A DNA stretch of 64,000 bases from RGIG3102 sp964525015 (GTDB lineage: Bacteria > Bacillota > Clostridia > Oscillospirales > Ruminococcaceae): assembly GCA_964525015.1 (NCBI GenBank), contig CAZGFY010000002.1:95578-159577 (forward strand), written 5' to 3'. This document shows, one piece after another, positions 49,643 through 58,378 of this stretch. The position numbers were made by a program, and so were the translations under genes. The notes below the pieces were generated by a model. The model saw nothing but the letters and a program-made list of their open reading frames with translations. It did not search any database and was not told where the DNA came from. Every line of letters starts with the position of its first letter. Position 1 is the first letter of the stretch.

Positions 49643-50092
49643 CTATCTATGGGCTTTCATAAATTTTGAAGTTGCCACAAACTCTTCGATAAAAACTTCT
49701 TCTTTTTTCATTAAATCTTTATTATATTCTTCCATTTTTTTATCTTTTAGTTTAACTATTGTTTTAGTTTCTTTTTGAGCCTCGATAACTTCCTGTCTTT
49801 TTTCTTCCTCTTTAATTTTGAGTTTTTCAATAACAGCTATTTGGGTTTTGATTTTATAGGCTGTATTTAAAAGATACCCTTCGTAAAAATTTATCCTAAG
49901 AATTGTGCATCCTGATGCCTTTTCTTGTTCAAATTTTATTGAATAATGCTTATGTTCATCTTCTAATTCTTTAAGCTTTTTCTCTTCTAAATTCACCTGC
50001 TGAATGATATTTGCAAGCTCAACTTTCAAATTCTCTTCCACTTGCTCTTTATAAATCAGCACTTTATCTAAAGAAAATTGAAATTTTTTCAT
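49643..50092 (-). CDS. fliJ: Flagellar export protein FliJ
   Basis: A 149-residue coiled-coil protein: FQFSLDKVLIYKEQVEENLKVELANIIQQVNLEEKKLKELEDEH, then a second helix of charged heptads. FliJ links the FliI ATPase ring to FlhA. It is separated from fliI by 119 bases, longer than most gaps here. Confidence 0.9.
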   Translation of the reverse strand: MKKFQFSLDKVLIYKEQVEENLKVELANIIQQVNLEEKKLKELEDEHKHYSIKFEQEKASGCTILRINFYEGYLLNTAYKIKTQIAVIEKLKIKEEEKRQEVIEAQKETKTIVKLKDKKMEEYNKDLMKKEEVFIEEFVATSKFMKAHR

Positions 50093-50211
50093 TACACTTA
50101 TCCTTCCTTCTGTATTTTAATCGCCCAAAAAACTATTATACTAAGAATTAATTTAATTATACCGTGTCAATTTTTGCCATTTTATCTCTTTTTTCAATTA
50201 TACCAAATTTT

Positions 50212-51513
50212 TTAAGTTTGTAAAATACTTTTCATTTGATTTAACACATCTTCTTTGGAAACATTTTCTTCAATGTCTTGTTTTAAAAATGAATTAACCT
50301 TTTCAATCTTACTTATTGCGTGTGAAAGTTTTGGATTTGTGCCTTCTTTATATGCGCCAATAGAGATTAAATCTTCATTTTGAGCGTATATACTTGTGAT
50401 ATCTCTCATTTGAGATGCTAACTGCTGATGCTCTTTTGAAGCTATATTCACCATAACACGAGATATACTCGCATTAACATCAATTGCTGGAAAATGATTT
50501 GAATTTGCAAGTTTTCTACTTAAAACAATATGTCCGTCTAATATACCACGAACGGTATCTGAAATTGGCTCATTTGTATCATCACCCTCAACTAAAACTG
50601 TGTAAATACCTGTTATTGAACCTCTTTCAAAATTACCCGAACGCTCTAACAGCTTTGGAAATTCTGCATATATAGATGGAGTATATCCTCTTGCAACTGG
50701 TGGCTCCCCTGTGGCAAGACCTATTTCTCTTTGCGCCATTGCAAACCTTGTTAGTGAGTCCATCATTAACAAAACATCTTTGCCTTGATCTTTAAAGTAT
50801 TCCGCAATAGTTGTTGCCACCATTGGGCATTTCATTCTTAGCATTGCAGGCTGGTCTGAGGTTGCCACAACAAGGATAGTTTTTTCCATTCCTTTTGGAC
50901 CTAAGTCTTTTTCAACAAATTCTCTAACTTCTCTGCCACGTTCTCCAACTAAAGCTATAACATTTATATCAGCTTTTACGTTTCTTGCTATCATACCAAG
51001 AAGGGTACTTTTACCAACACCACTACCTGAAAAAATTCCTATTCTCTGCCCTTTTCCAACAGTGTTAAGTCCATCTATCGCTCTAATACCTAAATGTAGC
51101 TCCTCTCTAATTGGAGGTCTGTCTAAAGGGTTTATCTTTGGATTTTCCACATAGCAGTAATCACTAGTTTTAACTTCGCCTTTTCCATCTATCGGATTAC
51201 CAAGTGCATCTATAATCCTGCCTTGAAGTGCATTTCCAACTGGAATTCTCAGCCTTCTTTTAGTATTTCTAACAAAGCTATCTGTTCCAATGCCTGGAGT
51301 ATCTTCGTATGCCATTAATTGAACTTTATCATTATTAAATCCAACCACTTCAGCTGGCACCTGCTTTTTCTCCTTATCATTATAAATAAGAACTATATCT
51401 CCGATATTAGCCCCAGCACCTGAGGCCGTCATCGACATACCTGTGATGTTTTCAATTTTTCCTATATAACTTGTTGTTTCTGATTTTAAAATTAAATCTT
51501 TTAAATCTTTCAC
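50212..51513 (-). CDS. fliI: Flagellum-specific ATPase FliI
   Basis: A 433-residue ATPase with Walker A GIFSGSGVGKSTLLGMIARN near residue 165, the VALVGERGREVREF block, Walker B VLLMMDSLTRFAMAQREIGLA, and the family signature PPVARGYTPSIYAEFPKLLERSG. It energises export of flagellar proteins with FliH and FliJ. Length is normal. It follows fliH by 24 bases. Confidence 0.96.
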   Translation of the reverse strand: MKDLKDLILKSETTSYIGKIENITGMSMTASGAGANIGDIVLIYNDKEKKQVPAEVVGFNNDKVQLMAYEDTPGIGTDSFVRNTKRRLRIPVGNALQGRIIDALGNPIDGKGEVKTSDYCYVENPKINPLDRPPIREELHLGIRAIDGLNTVGKGQRIGIFSGSGVGKSTLLGMIARNVKADINVIALVGERGREVREFVEKDLGPKGMEKTILVVATSDQPAMLRMKCPMVATTIAEYFKDQGKDVLLMMDSLTRFAMAQREIGLATGEPPVARGYTPSIYAEFPKLLERSGNFERGSITGIYTVLVEGDDTNEPISDTVRGILDGHIVLSRKLANSNHFPAIDVNASISRVMVNIASKEHQQLASQMRDITSIYAQNEDLISIGAYKEGTNPKLSHAISKIEKVNSFLKQDIEENVSKEDVLNQMKSILQT

Positions 51514-51537
51514 TTTCTTGAAAACACCCCTTTTAAA

Positions 51538-52404
51538 TTAATTTGTATTCTTTATTATATCTTTAATATTATTCACCTGTGTTTTCACACTGATATCCAT
51601 CGTTCCATTTGGAGTTTCGATAATACATGTTCCCTCTTCGTCTGCCTGCATTATTATTACTTTAACATTATCAGCCAGCCTTGAAAGTTTTTCCAAAAAT
51701 AAAGTATCTCCTTTTATATTAATTGCCTCTTCTGTATAACCAATATAAATTTTTGCCCAAGAAGATTTTTTCATTTTATCAGTGGCTTCTAAAATCATTT
51801 TTTCAATAACATCTTTTGATGATTTCAGACTTGTTAAAGCAATTTTTTCCCCAACTGATATAGCAATATCTTTTAAATCTTCAATATGCTCTTCTAAAAT
51901 CTTTTGTTTTTCAATATCCACAAGTTTTATTTCCCTTGCAACATTGTATTTTAGTTCATCAATTTCATCTTTAACTTCTTTTTGAGCTATCTGTTTTGCA
52001 TCTAGTTTTCCTTGCTTTAGCCCTTCTTCTTTTCCTGAATTAAAGCCTACACTATATGCTTTACTTTTTATCTCTTCTGCCTCAGCATTAGCTCTTCCAA
52101 TAATTTTAAAAGCTTCCTCTTTTGCACTATTAATAATTTCAATTTCACGCATTTGCGCATTCACAACTAATGATAAAGCTTCTTCTTCAGAAGATTGTTT
52201 AATTTCTTGCTCTTGTGTGTTTTTATTTAAATCAAAATTTTCTTTTTCTTCATCTTGATTTTCCTGTACAGCTTTTTCAAAGTCGAATGTTTTAATCTCT
52301 TTTGGCTCGGTTGTATCATCAAAATTAGTTGCAAAATTTATAAAGGATTTAAAGGAATTAATTAAATCTCCGTTATTAGAATCATTTTTAATAATCTTAG
52401 ACAA
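51538..52404 (-). CDS. fliH: Flagellar assembly protein FliH
   Basis: A 288-residue protein that regulates the FliI ATPase. The N-terminal 90 residues are charged and variable. The long coil EEALSLVVNAQMREIEIINSAKEEAFKIIGRANAEAEEIKSKAYSVGFNSGKEEGLKQGK follows, and the C-terminal FliH/V-ATPase-E-like domain ends the protein. Its start overlaps fliG by 8 bases, supporting coupling. Confidence 0.92.
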   Translation of the reverse strand: MSKIIKNDSNNGDLINSFKSFINFATNFDDTTEPKEIKTFDFEKAVQENQDEEKENFDLNKNTQEQEIKQSSEEEALSLVVNAQMREIEIINSAKEEAFKIIGRANAEAEEIKSKAYSVGFNSGKEEGLKQGKLDAKQIAQKEVKDEIDELKYNVAREIKLVDIEKQKILEEHIEDLKDIAISVGEKIALTSLKSSKDVIEKMILEATDKMKKSSWAKIYIGYTEEAINIKGDTLFLEKLSRLADNVKVIIMQADEEGTCIIETPNGTMDISVKTQVNNIKDIIKNTN

Positions 52405-53482
52405 TTATATCATCCTTCCCGCCTTTACCAATAATAAGCTCGCCTTCTTCCTCGAGTTTTCTTATGATACCAACAATTTTTTGCTGTGCAGCTTCAACAT
52501 CACGAAGCTTTAAGTTGAATGTTATCTCTAAATCTGATTGAACAGTTTCTGCCTGTCTTGAAGACATATTTGAATAGAATGTGTTCATCATCTCTTGGCT
52601 TGCATTCTTCAGTGCATAAACGATGTCTTTAATATCACATTCTCTAATGAAACGCTGAATTGAATGAGCGTCCATTTGAAGAATATCTTCAAAGATAAAC
52701 ATTCTTTTTCTAATTTCTTCTGCAAGAACTGGGTTTTCTTTTTCCATTTCATCGAAGATATATTTTTCATTGCTTCTATCCATATTATTCATAACATCTG
52801 CGATATAATCTATACCGCCAACTGTCGTAAAGTCGGTTGAAACAATGCTATCAAATTTTCTAAGAAGCTGATTTTCAACTATTTTAATAACTTCTGGAGA
52901 AGCACTATCCATCGTTGCTATACTTTCAACAACTCTAATTCTCTTTTCATCTGGAAGTTCTGCAATTAGTTCTGCAGCCTGCCTTGGATCGCAATATGAA
53001 AGAATTAGTGCAACTGCCTGCGGTCTTTCCCTTTGTATAACTGAGAATATACTCTTTGTATCCATTTTAGAAATAAAATCAAATGAACGCTTTTCTAAAT
53101 GCCTTGTCATTTTTTTTAGAAGCTCTGCTGCCGTTACAGCACCATAAGTTTTTTCTAAAACTTCTCTTGCATAATCAAGCCCACCTTCTGTGACAACCTT
53201 TTGTGTTAAACAAGATGTGTAAAACTCATCTAAAATTAGTGCTGTTTCATCTGCTGAAATATATCCAAGTCTTGTAACTTCTAAAGTTAACTTTTCAACT
53301 TCTTCTTCTGATAAATATTTATATACTTTCGAGGCATTTTCTGCACCTAGTGCAGCCACAACTGTTGCTGCTCTTTTTGAAGGAGTTATATGGTCTATAC
53401 TTACTACTTTTTCTTCAACAACAACCTCTTCAACTGGTTCTGGTGCTTCTTTTGCGCCTTTTTGTTTTTTCTTATCTGCCAT
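52397..53482 (-). CDS. fliG: Flagellar motor switch protein FliG
   Basis: A 361-residue C-ring protein. It has the N-terminal FliF-binding region, then AATVVAALGAENASKVYKYLSEEEVEKLTLEVTRL, the middle EHPQ-like motif reading RERPQAVALILSYCDP, and the C-terminal torque helix FIFEDILQMDAHSIQRFIRECDIKDIVYALKNA. An extra basic/acidic N-terminal extension of about 30 residues (KKKQKGAKEAPEPVEEVVVEEKVVSI) precedes the core. It lies 31 bases after fliF. Confidence 0.95.
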   Translation of the reverse strand: MADKKKQKGAKEAPEPVEEVVVEEKVVSIDHITPSKRAATVVAALGAENASKVYKYLSEEEVEKLTLEVTRLGYISADETALILDEFYTSCLTQKVVTEGGLDYAREVLEKTYGAVTAAELLKKMTRHLEKRSFDFISKMDTKSIFSVIQRERPQAVALILSYCDPRQAAELIAELPDEKRIRVVESIATMDSASPEVIKIVENQLLRKFDSIVSTDFTTVGGIDYIADVMNNMDRSNEKYIFDEMEKENPVLAEEIRKRMFIFEDILQMDAHSIQRFIRECDIKDIVYALKNASQEMMNTFYSNMSSRQAETVQSDLEITFNLKLRDVEAAQQKIVGIIRKLEEEGELIIGKGGKDDIIV

Positions 53483-53513
53483 AAATCAGAATTTCCCTTC
53501 TTAAAAGATTTTC

Positions 53514-55127
53514 TTATTTGCCTATTCCATTTAGCCAGCCTTTAATCATTTGAGCTGAAATTTCTGGGTTTTCATCTGCAAATTCGCGAATACTATTGCG
53601 AACTTCATTACTCTTCTCATTATTAGCATTAAATTCTTCAATTTGATGTGCTTTTTCTTCTTGAAGTGTTATCATTTTTGCTCTTTCAGATTTTTCAGAT
53701 TCTTCTAATGCAAGAGCCTCAGCTGCTAAACGTTTTTTCTTTTTACTTTTTGAGCCTAATATAATTAGTATTAAAAGTAGAATAATTAAAAATGCTACTA
53801 CTGCTATAATTATTAACTGAGTAGTTGTTAGTGATGAAATCAATGCATCAAATCCATTTGTTACAACTCCCTGACTCGGATCGTAGAATGGTGCTGAAAC
53901 AACTGTTATTCTCTCTTGTCTATCAAGTGAGGAAATCCCAGCAGCCTGACCTATTAAATCCAAAATTTCATTTTGTGTAACGCTTTCTGGTGCTGTGTAG
54001 CTATTAACTGAAACAGCAACTCTTACATCTTCTAAAACATTTTGATAAACTTCTTTTTGCTCTGTTGTTTGATTAACTAAATAATCTTTTATATATGATT
54101 CATCATAACTATCAAGTGTTCCATCTTCGCCAACGTTGTATTGTGGAATTTCTGCATTCCCTTCTGTTCCTGCAACACCGCCTACTAAGCCTTCACCATT
54201 TAAGCTTACATCGCCTGATTCATTTGTTAAAATACCTTTTCCATCTTCTTCATTTAAACCATCTGGAACAGTGTATGTAATACTCTCACTAATTCCTTTA
54301 TCTTGATTTAAAACACCAGTAACAGAAACCCTAAAATTTCCAGAGCCATATATTGGTTCTAGCGCATTTGCAATCTTAGTTGCAAGGGCATTTTCCATAG
54401 ATTTTAATTCACTTTGTGCATCAAGATTCCCAGCTTTTTCTTCCTCTGTTTTTGAAAGTTCTATACCACTTCCATCAACAACTACAACGCTATTCATATC
54501 AAGATGATTTACACTAGCTGCTACTAATCTTTGAATACCTTCAACCTGTTCGTCACTAAGCTTTGCCCCCGGCATTAATTCAACTGCAACTGAGGCACTT
54601 GAAGTGTTTTGACTATCTCCTTGAAGAACATATTTATTATCTTCAGCAATACTTATACTAACAACTGCATTTTCAACACCTTGAAAAAGTCTTACTGTTG
54701 CCTCGATTTTTTGCTCTAGCGCAATACGCTTATATTCCTCTTCTTGAGATGTAGTAGTCATTCCACCTGCATTTTCAAGATATGTTTCATAGGCAAACCC
54801 ACTACTTGGATACCCTTCCACAACAAGAGTTGCTCTTGTTTGATCTGCTATATCTTTTGGAACTAGAATATCGCCAGTTTCAGTATGCTGATAATCTATT
54901 CCATCACTTTGAAGCCTCGCTGTTATATTAGCAGCTTCCTGCTCTGGAACAGCACTAAATAGCACCTCATAAGAGCCAACGTTTGCATAATAAGCTATAC
55001 CAATAGCTAGTATAATTATACCAACACCTATTAGCATAAAATTGCGCAACGTCTTTTTATCGTATTTTGCCGTTAGCTTATCTAGCTGAGCTTTTATTTG
55101 TTCTAATCTTATTTTAACTGCTTCCAA
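53514..55127 (-). CDS. fliF: Flagellar MS-ring protein FliF
   Basis: A 537-residue membrane protein with two membrane segments, near residues 30-48 and 437-460, and the FliF core YEVLFSAVPEQEAANITARLQSDGIDYQHTETG and LEQKIEATVRLFQGVENAVVSISIAEDNKYV. The C-terminal cytoplasmic tail ends MIKGWLNGIGK, which binds FliG. It is in the standard place between fliE and fliG. Confidence 0.96.
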   Translation of the reverse strand: MEAVKIRLEQIKAQLDKLTAKYDKKTLRNFMLIGVGIIILAIGIAYYANVGSYEVLFSAVPEQEAANITARLQSDGIDYQHTETGDILVPKDIADQTRATLVVEGYPSSGFAYETYLENAGGMTTTSQEEEYKRIALEQKIEATVRLFQGVENAVVSISIAEDNKYVLQGDSQNTSSASVAVELMPGAKLSDEQVEGIQRLVAASVNHLDMNSVVVVDGSGIELSKTEEEKAGNLDAQSELKSMENALATKIANALEPIYGSGNFRVSVTGVLNQDKGISESITYTVPDGLNEEDGKGILTNESGDVSLNGEGLVGGVAGTEGNAEIPQYNVGEDGTLDSYDESYIKDYLVNQTTEQKEVYQNVLEDVRVAVSVNSYTAPESVTQNEILDLIGQAAGISSLDRQERITVVSAPFYDPSQGVVTNGFDALISSLTTTQLIIIAVVAFLIILLLILIILGSKSKKKKRLAAEALALEESEKSERAKMITLQEEKAHQIEEFNANNEKSNEVRNSIREFADENPEISAQMIKGWLNGIGK

Positions 55128-55183
55128 TGTAGTTACTTCCTTTAATTTAAAATTTACTAACTTTTGATTTTATTTCACTTGAA

Positions 55184-55495
55184 TTATAGGCTAGTTCTCA
55201 TCAATTCATTGTAAGCTTCCATTGCGCTATTTCTTATTTGAACTAGTAAATCAACTGAAAGCTGTGCATTTGCAGCAGCTATTGTAACAGTATGCGGATC
55301 ATCAACTTCGCCAGTTGCAAGCAGATATTGCTGCATATCAAGTTCTGCTTGAGTTTCTTTAACGCCTTCTATTGCATTCTCAAATATATTTGTAAAAGAA
55401 TTTCCAGTTCCAGTAGTGTTTGCCACTGAGCTTTGTTGCTCTTGCAATGTAGCAAGATTTTGTATAGGAGTTATAAATTGAGTTATCATTTCCAT
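55184..55495 (-). CDS. fliE: Flagellar hook-basal body protein FliE
   Basis: A 103-residue protein linking the MS-ring to the rod. The conserved C-terminal half is TGNSFTNIFENAIEGVKETQAELDMQQYLLATGEVDDPHTVTIAAANAQLSVDLLVQIRNSAMEAYNELMR. It follows flgB by 56 bases, where flgC normally sits. Confidence 0.94.
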   Translation of the reverse strand: MEMITQFITPIQNLATLQEQQSSVANTTGTGNSFTNIFENAIEGVKETQAELDMQQYLLATGEVDDPHTVTIAAANAQLSVDLLVQIRNSAMEAYNELMRTSL

Positions 55496-55551
55496 ATCTT
55501 AAATTTCCTTTCATTAACCTACTTTAAACAGCAGGGTTACAACGCTTTTAA

Positions 55552-55944
55552 TTATTGACCTTTAATTGCAGTACTTAGCCTTGCTATATCACTACTAATT
55601 AAAGAAATGGCATAATCATATTGCTGCTGAGTTTTTGAAAGTTCTATCATTTCAACTTCTAAATTAACATTATTTTCATCAACTCTTAAACCATCGTTCG
55701 TGTTAGTTGCAACATTTATCATACTTAGCCCTTGATTTAAAACATTTTGGATATCAGAATTTTTTCCAGTTTGCATTGCTGCATCAAGTTTTTCTTTGAA
55801 TTCAGTTTCAAAGGTTACATACCCTGTTTTAAATCCAGGAGTGTCAACATTCGCAATGTTATTTTGAGTAACCGTTTGTTTGGTCCACAGATAATCTAGA
55901 GAGGTTTTTAAAGTGAGCATTGAATTTCCAAATAAATTTGACAT
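55552..55944 (-). CDS. flgB: Flagellar basal-body rod protein FlgB
   Basis: A 130-residue proximal rod protein and the first gene of the main operon. I take ATG 55944 (MSNLFGNSMLTLKTSLDYLWTKQTVTQNNIANVDTPGFKTGYVTFE), with AAAGGA 10 bases upstream; an upstream ATG overlaps that site. The C-terminal part is NVNLEVEMIELSKTQQQYDYAISLISSDIARLSTAIKG. The promoter is at 56094-56122. Confidence 0.95.
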   Translation of the reverse strand: MSNLFGNSMLTLKTSLDYLWTKQTVTQNNIANVDTPGFKTGYVTFETEFKEKLDAAMQTGKNSDIQNVLNQGLSMINVATNTNDGLRVDENNVNLEVEMIELSKTQQQYDYAISLISSDIARLSTAIKGQ

Positions 55945-56093
55945 ATTCTTTATTCCTTTCATATATAATTAATGTTACTTATAATTTTCAACTATATTTT
56001 TATGAGCTATGTATACAAATTCATACTTTAAGCATTCATACTTATCAAATCATAAAAGATGCATATGTTAGTAGAAATATATACATATGTATT

Positions 56094-56122
56094 ATTATAT
56101 CATTACTGAATACAAATTTCAA
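56094..56122 (-). promoter_or_regulatory. Sigma-A promoter of the main flagellar operon
   Basis: Minus-strand TTGAAA (56117-56122) and TATAAT (56094-56099) with a 17-base spacer. The 5' leader to flgB is about 140 bases and holds AGTATGAAT twice (about 56019-56042). The rest of the 55945-56431 gap holds this and the pilZ promoter on the other strand, and no gene. Confidence 0.8.
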
Positions 56123-56364
56123 CATTTTTAGACTAATTATTTTAAAGCAAATAATGTTATTTTTTACTAGTATTTACTTGGTTTTTTTAGTTGTTTAGTA
56201 TTAATATTGCATGTAAAATTTTTGTTAAATTTCCAAATTAGTATGATTAACTACTTTTTGCACAAAACTATTGATTTTTATTAGTATAAATTCACAAGCG
56301 CCGATGTTTTTTTATTCATATTTTATTAATAATTTATACATATTTTTCCTTTTAATATTTTCTC

Positions 56365-56394
56365 TTGTAATCTAGTGGTATTTTAGTATATAAT
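56365..56394 (+). promoter_or_regulatory. Promoter of the PilZ gene
   Basis: TTGTAA (56365-56370) and TATAAT (56389-56394), spacer 18, about 38 bases before the start codon. Confidence 0.7.
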
Positions 56395-56431
56395 ATTAAA
56401 GTAATAAATATTTTAGGAGAAACTATATAAT

Positions 56432-57115
56432 ATGAACTTATCTGCTTGTAAAAATGCAATAATATATTCCGCAATTGATAATTCCACTCCCTTAGCAGAA
56501 GTGCCTGTATCAGGGGTTGTAGATAATGTTGCAACTTTAATAATTAAAGATGATGTTATTGATGATTTAGACTCTCAAATGAACATAACTTTCCTTGATG
56601 CAAATCATGGGCTAGTTATCTATAAGTGCAATCTTTCAGCACCAAAAAGATATCTCTCATCTAAAGGTGGTGAATGGCTGAATGCTGTTGAATGTGAATT
56701 AATCGAGGCTTTATCCTCACTTCAAAGAAGAGAAGATTTTAAAATCAAAGTTGATCTAAATGTTTCGGCAATTATCCCACTTGAAGTAGAAATACCTGAT
56801 GATTTTAAAGATTATTCAGCTGAATTCGGGCATAATATTGTTAAAGGCAAAAGCGTTAATATTTCAGCTGGTGGTATATATTTTACCTGTAATTTTAAAT
56901 TTCATTCAGATTTACAAACAAATATATATATATCACTCTCTAGTGGAAATAAGATAAGAGTTTCTGTTGCAATTCTTAGAATTGACGAATTAACTAATAA
57001 AGATGGCTCAAAATATTATGGATATGGCTGTAAATTCACAAAACTTCCATCTGGAATTGAATCAACGATTAGGAATTTTGTATTCCAAAAGCAACGAGAA
57101 AATAGAAAATATTAA
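56432..57115 (+). CDS. PilZ-domain c-di-GMP receptor, YcgR-like
   Basis: A 227-residue protein with an N-terminal YcgR-type beta domain (residues about 5-95) and a C-terminal PilZ domain. The c-di-GMP motifs are Q98-R99-R100-E-D-F-K104, where the second Arg of RxxxR is replaced by Lys, and NxSxxG at residues 143-148 (NISAGG). So binding is likely, perhaps with changed affinity. YcgR-like proteins brake the flagellar motor when bound to c-di-GMP. Its position between the flagellar operon and flagellin, near two GGDEF proteins, supports this role. It has its own promoter and terminator. Confidence 0.9.
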   Translation: MNLSACKNAIIYSAIDNSTPLAEVPVSGVVDNVATLIIKDDVIDDLDSQMNITFLDANHGLVIYKCNLSAPKRYLSSKGGEWLNAVECELIEALSSLQRREDFKIKVDLNVSAIIPLEVEIPDDFKDYSAEFGHNIVKGKSVNISAGGIYFTCNFKFHSDLQTNIYISLSSGNKIRVSVAILRIDELTNKDGSKYYGYGCKFTKLPSGIESTIRNFVFQKQRENRKY

Positions 57116-57137
57116 ATTAAAAGATAATATAAAAATC

Positions 57138-57180
57138 ACACAAGGAACAGAAATATCTTTTCCTTGTGTTTTTTATTTTT
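57138..57180 (+). terminator. Terminator of the PilZ gene
   Basis: ACACAAGGAA (57138-57147) pairs with TTCCTTGTGT (57160-57169), followed by TTTTTATTTTT. Confidence 0.9.
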
Positions 57181-57210
57181 AAAAGTTGTAATTTTTTTTA
57201 TTTTTTTACT

Positions 57211-57236
57211 TAAGTTTTATTCTCACTCGCCGATAT
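57211..57236 (+). promoter_or_regulatory. Sigma-28 promoter of flagellin
   Basis: TAAG (57211-57214), 14-base spacer, GCCGATAT (57229-57236), very near the sigma-28/SigD consensus. The transcript starts near 57245, giving a leader of about 85 bases. Confidence 0.9.
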
Positions 57237-57247
57237 ACTATTTGAAA

Positions 57248-57266
57248 GCAAGACAAAAGGTCTTGC
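57248..57266 (+). repeat. 5' hairpin of the flagellin mRNA
   Basis: GCAAGAC, loop AAAAG, GTCTTGC, a 7-bp stem at the very 5' end of the flagellin transcript. Such 5' stems commonly protect long-lived mRNAs from decay. Confidence 0.7.
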
Positions 57267-57281
57267 AAAATAATAAAAAAA

Positions 57282-57320
57282 CTAAACACGGACGTTTAGT
57301 TATTACAAATTTCACGGAGG
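57282..57320 (+). promoter_or_regulatory. Candidate CsrA binding sites in the flagellin leader
   Basis: Site 1 is a hairpin CTAAAC-ACGGAC-GTTTAG (57282-57299) with ACGGA in its loop. Site 2 is CACGGAGG (57313-57320), the ribosome binding site itself. The two ACGGA copies start 26 bases apart, suited to one CsrA dimer. Binding would block translation of flagellin, the known FliW-CsrA switch in Firmicutes. Confidence 0.75.
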
Positions 57321-57329
57321 AAATTTTTT

Positions 57330-58184
57330 ATGCGTATTCAACATAACATTACAGCGTTAAACGCTAACAGAAACCTTACTAACAACAACTCAGCTGTTGG
57401 TAAAAGCTTAGAAAAACTATCATCAGGTTACAGAATTAACCGTGCTGGTGACGATGCTGCTGGTCTTGCTATCTCAGAAAAAATGAGAGCTCAAATCACA
57501 GGTCTTGAAACAGCTCAAAAGAATGCTCAAGATGGTATCTCAGTTGTTCAAACTGCTGAAGGTGCTCTAACAGAAGTTCACTCAATGCTAAACAGAATGG
57601 TTGAACTTGCAACTCAAGCTGCTAACGGTATCTACACTCTTGAAGCAGATGTTGGTAATGACGGTTCAAGTGATATCCAAAAAATGCAAGCTGAAATGAA
57701 TGAATTATCAGATGAAATCACAAGAATTGCTACTCAAACTACTTTCAATGGTAAAGTATTATTAGGTGGTGATTTATCTGGCACTGATGCTTTAAGATTA
57801 CAAATTGGTGATACTGCTGACCAAGCTTTAACAGTTGCTATTACAGACATGAGTGCTGGCGGACTAGGTGTTACACATGCAGAAATCGCATTAACAGACC
57901 CTGCTACTGCTGCTGATGTTGTAGATACTGTTAAAGATGCTATCAACTCTGTTTCAACTCAAAGAGCTTCACTTGGTGCTACTCAAAACAGACTAGAGCA
58001 CACAATCAACAACCTTTCAGTTACAACTGAAAACATGACTGCTGCTGAAAGCCGTATTCGTGACGTTGATATGGCTACAGAAATGATGGCTTACACTAAA
58101 AACAACATTCTTGTTCAAGCTTCTCAATCAATGCTTGCTCAAGCAAACCAAACACCTCAAGGTATTCTACAATTACTACAATAA
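57330..58184 (+). CDS. hag: Flagellin
   Basis: A 284-residue flagellin with conserved ends: MRIQHNITALNANRNLTNNNSAVGKSLEKLSSGYRINRAGDDAAGLAISEKMRAQI, and the C-terminal RIRDVDMATEMMAYTKNNILVQASQSMLAQANQTPQGILQLLQ. The variable middle is short (about 80 residues), so the outer filament surface is small. Strong CACGGAGG ribosome binding site, many codons of the highly used type, and a strong terminator mark it as highly expressed. Regulated by sigma-28, and probably by CsrA/FliW. Confidence 0.97.
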   Translation: MRIQHNITALNANRNLTNNNSAVGKSLEKLSSGYRINRAGDDAAGLAISEKMRAQITGLETAQKNAQDGISVVQTAEGALTEVHSMLNRMVELATQAANGIYTLEADVGNDGSSDIQKMQAEMNELSDEITRIATQTTFNGKVLLGGDLSGTDALRLQIGDTADQALTVAITDMSAGGLGVTHAEIALTDPATAADVVDTVKDAINSVSTQRASLGATQNRLEHTINNLSVTTENMTAAESRIRDVDMATEMMAYTKNNILVQASQSMLAQANQTPQGILQLLQ

Positions 58185-58236
58185 TTTTTCTAAGCAGAAA
58201 ATTATTCTTTTTTCGCATAAAAAGATTGTAAAGAAT

Positions 58237-58265
58237 AAAAGCGATTGCATTTTGCAATCGCTTTT
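58237..58265 (+). terminator. Terminator of flagellin
   Basis: AAAAGCGATTGCA pairs with TGCAATCGCTTTT around a 3-base loop (13-bp stem), followed by TTCTTTT. Confidence 0.93.
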
Positions 58266-58296
58266 TTCTTTTATTAACTTTAAATTATATTACATA

Positions 58297-58330
58297 AAAA
58301 AACAAGAGCTATTAACAGCTCTTGTTTTTT
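58297..58330 (-). terminator. Terminator of the CACHE-GGDEF-EAL gene
   Basis: AAAAAACAAGAGCT (58297-58310) pairs with AGCTCTTGTTTTTT (58317-58330), with T-rich sequence on both sides. It lies about 50 bases after the minus-strand gene and could work in both directions. Confidence 0.85.
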
Positions 58331-58378
58331 GATATTTTATATTTTGCTACTATTATTAAATAATAACAATAGGAAATC

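Noticed and set aside
56306..56314. GCCGATGT as a sigma-28 promoter for the PilZ gene
   Set aside because: No TAAN box lies 14-16 bases upstream, and a good sigma-A promoter is closer to the gene.
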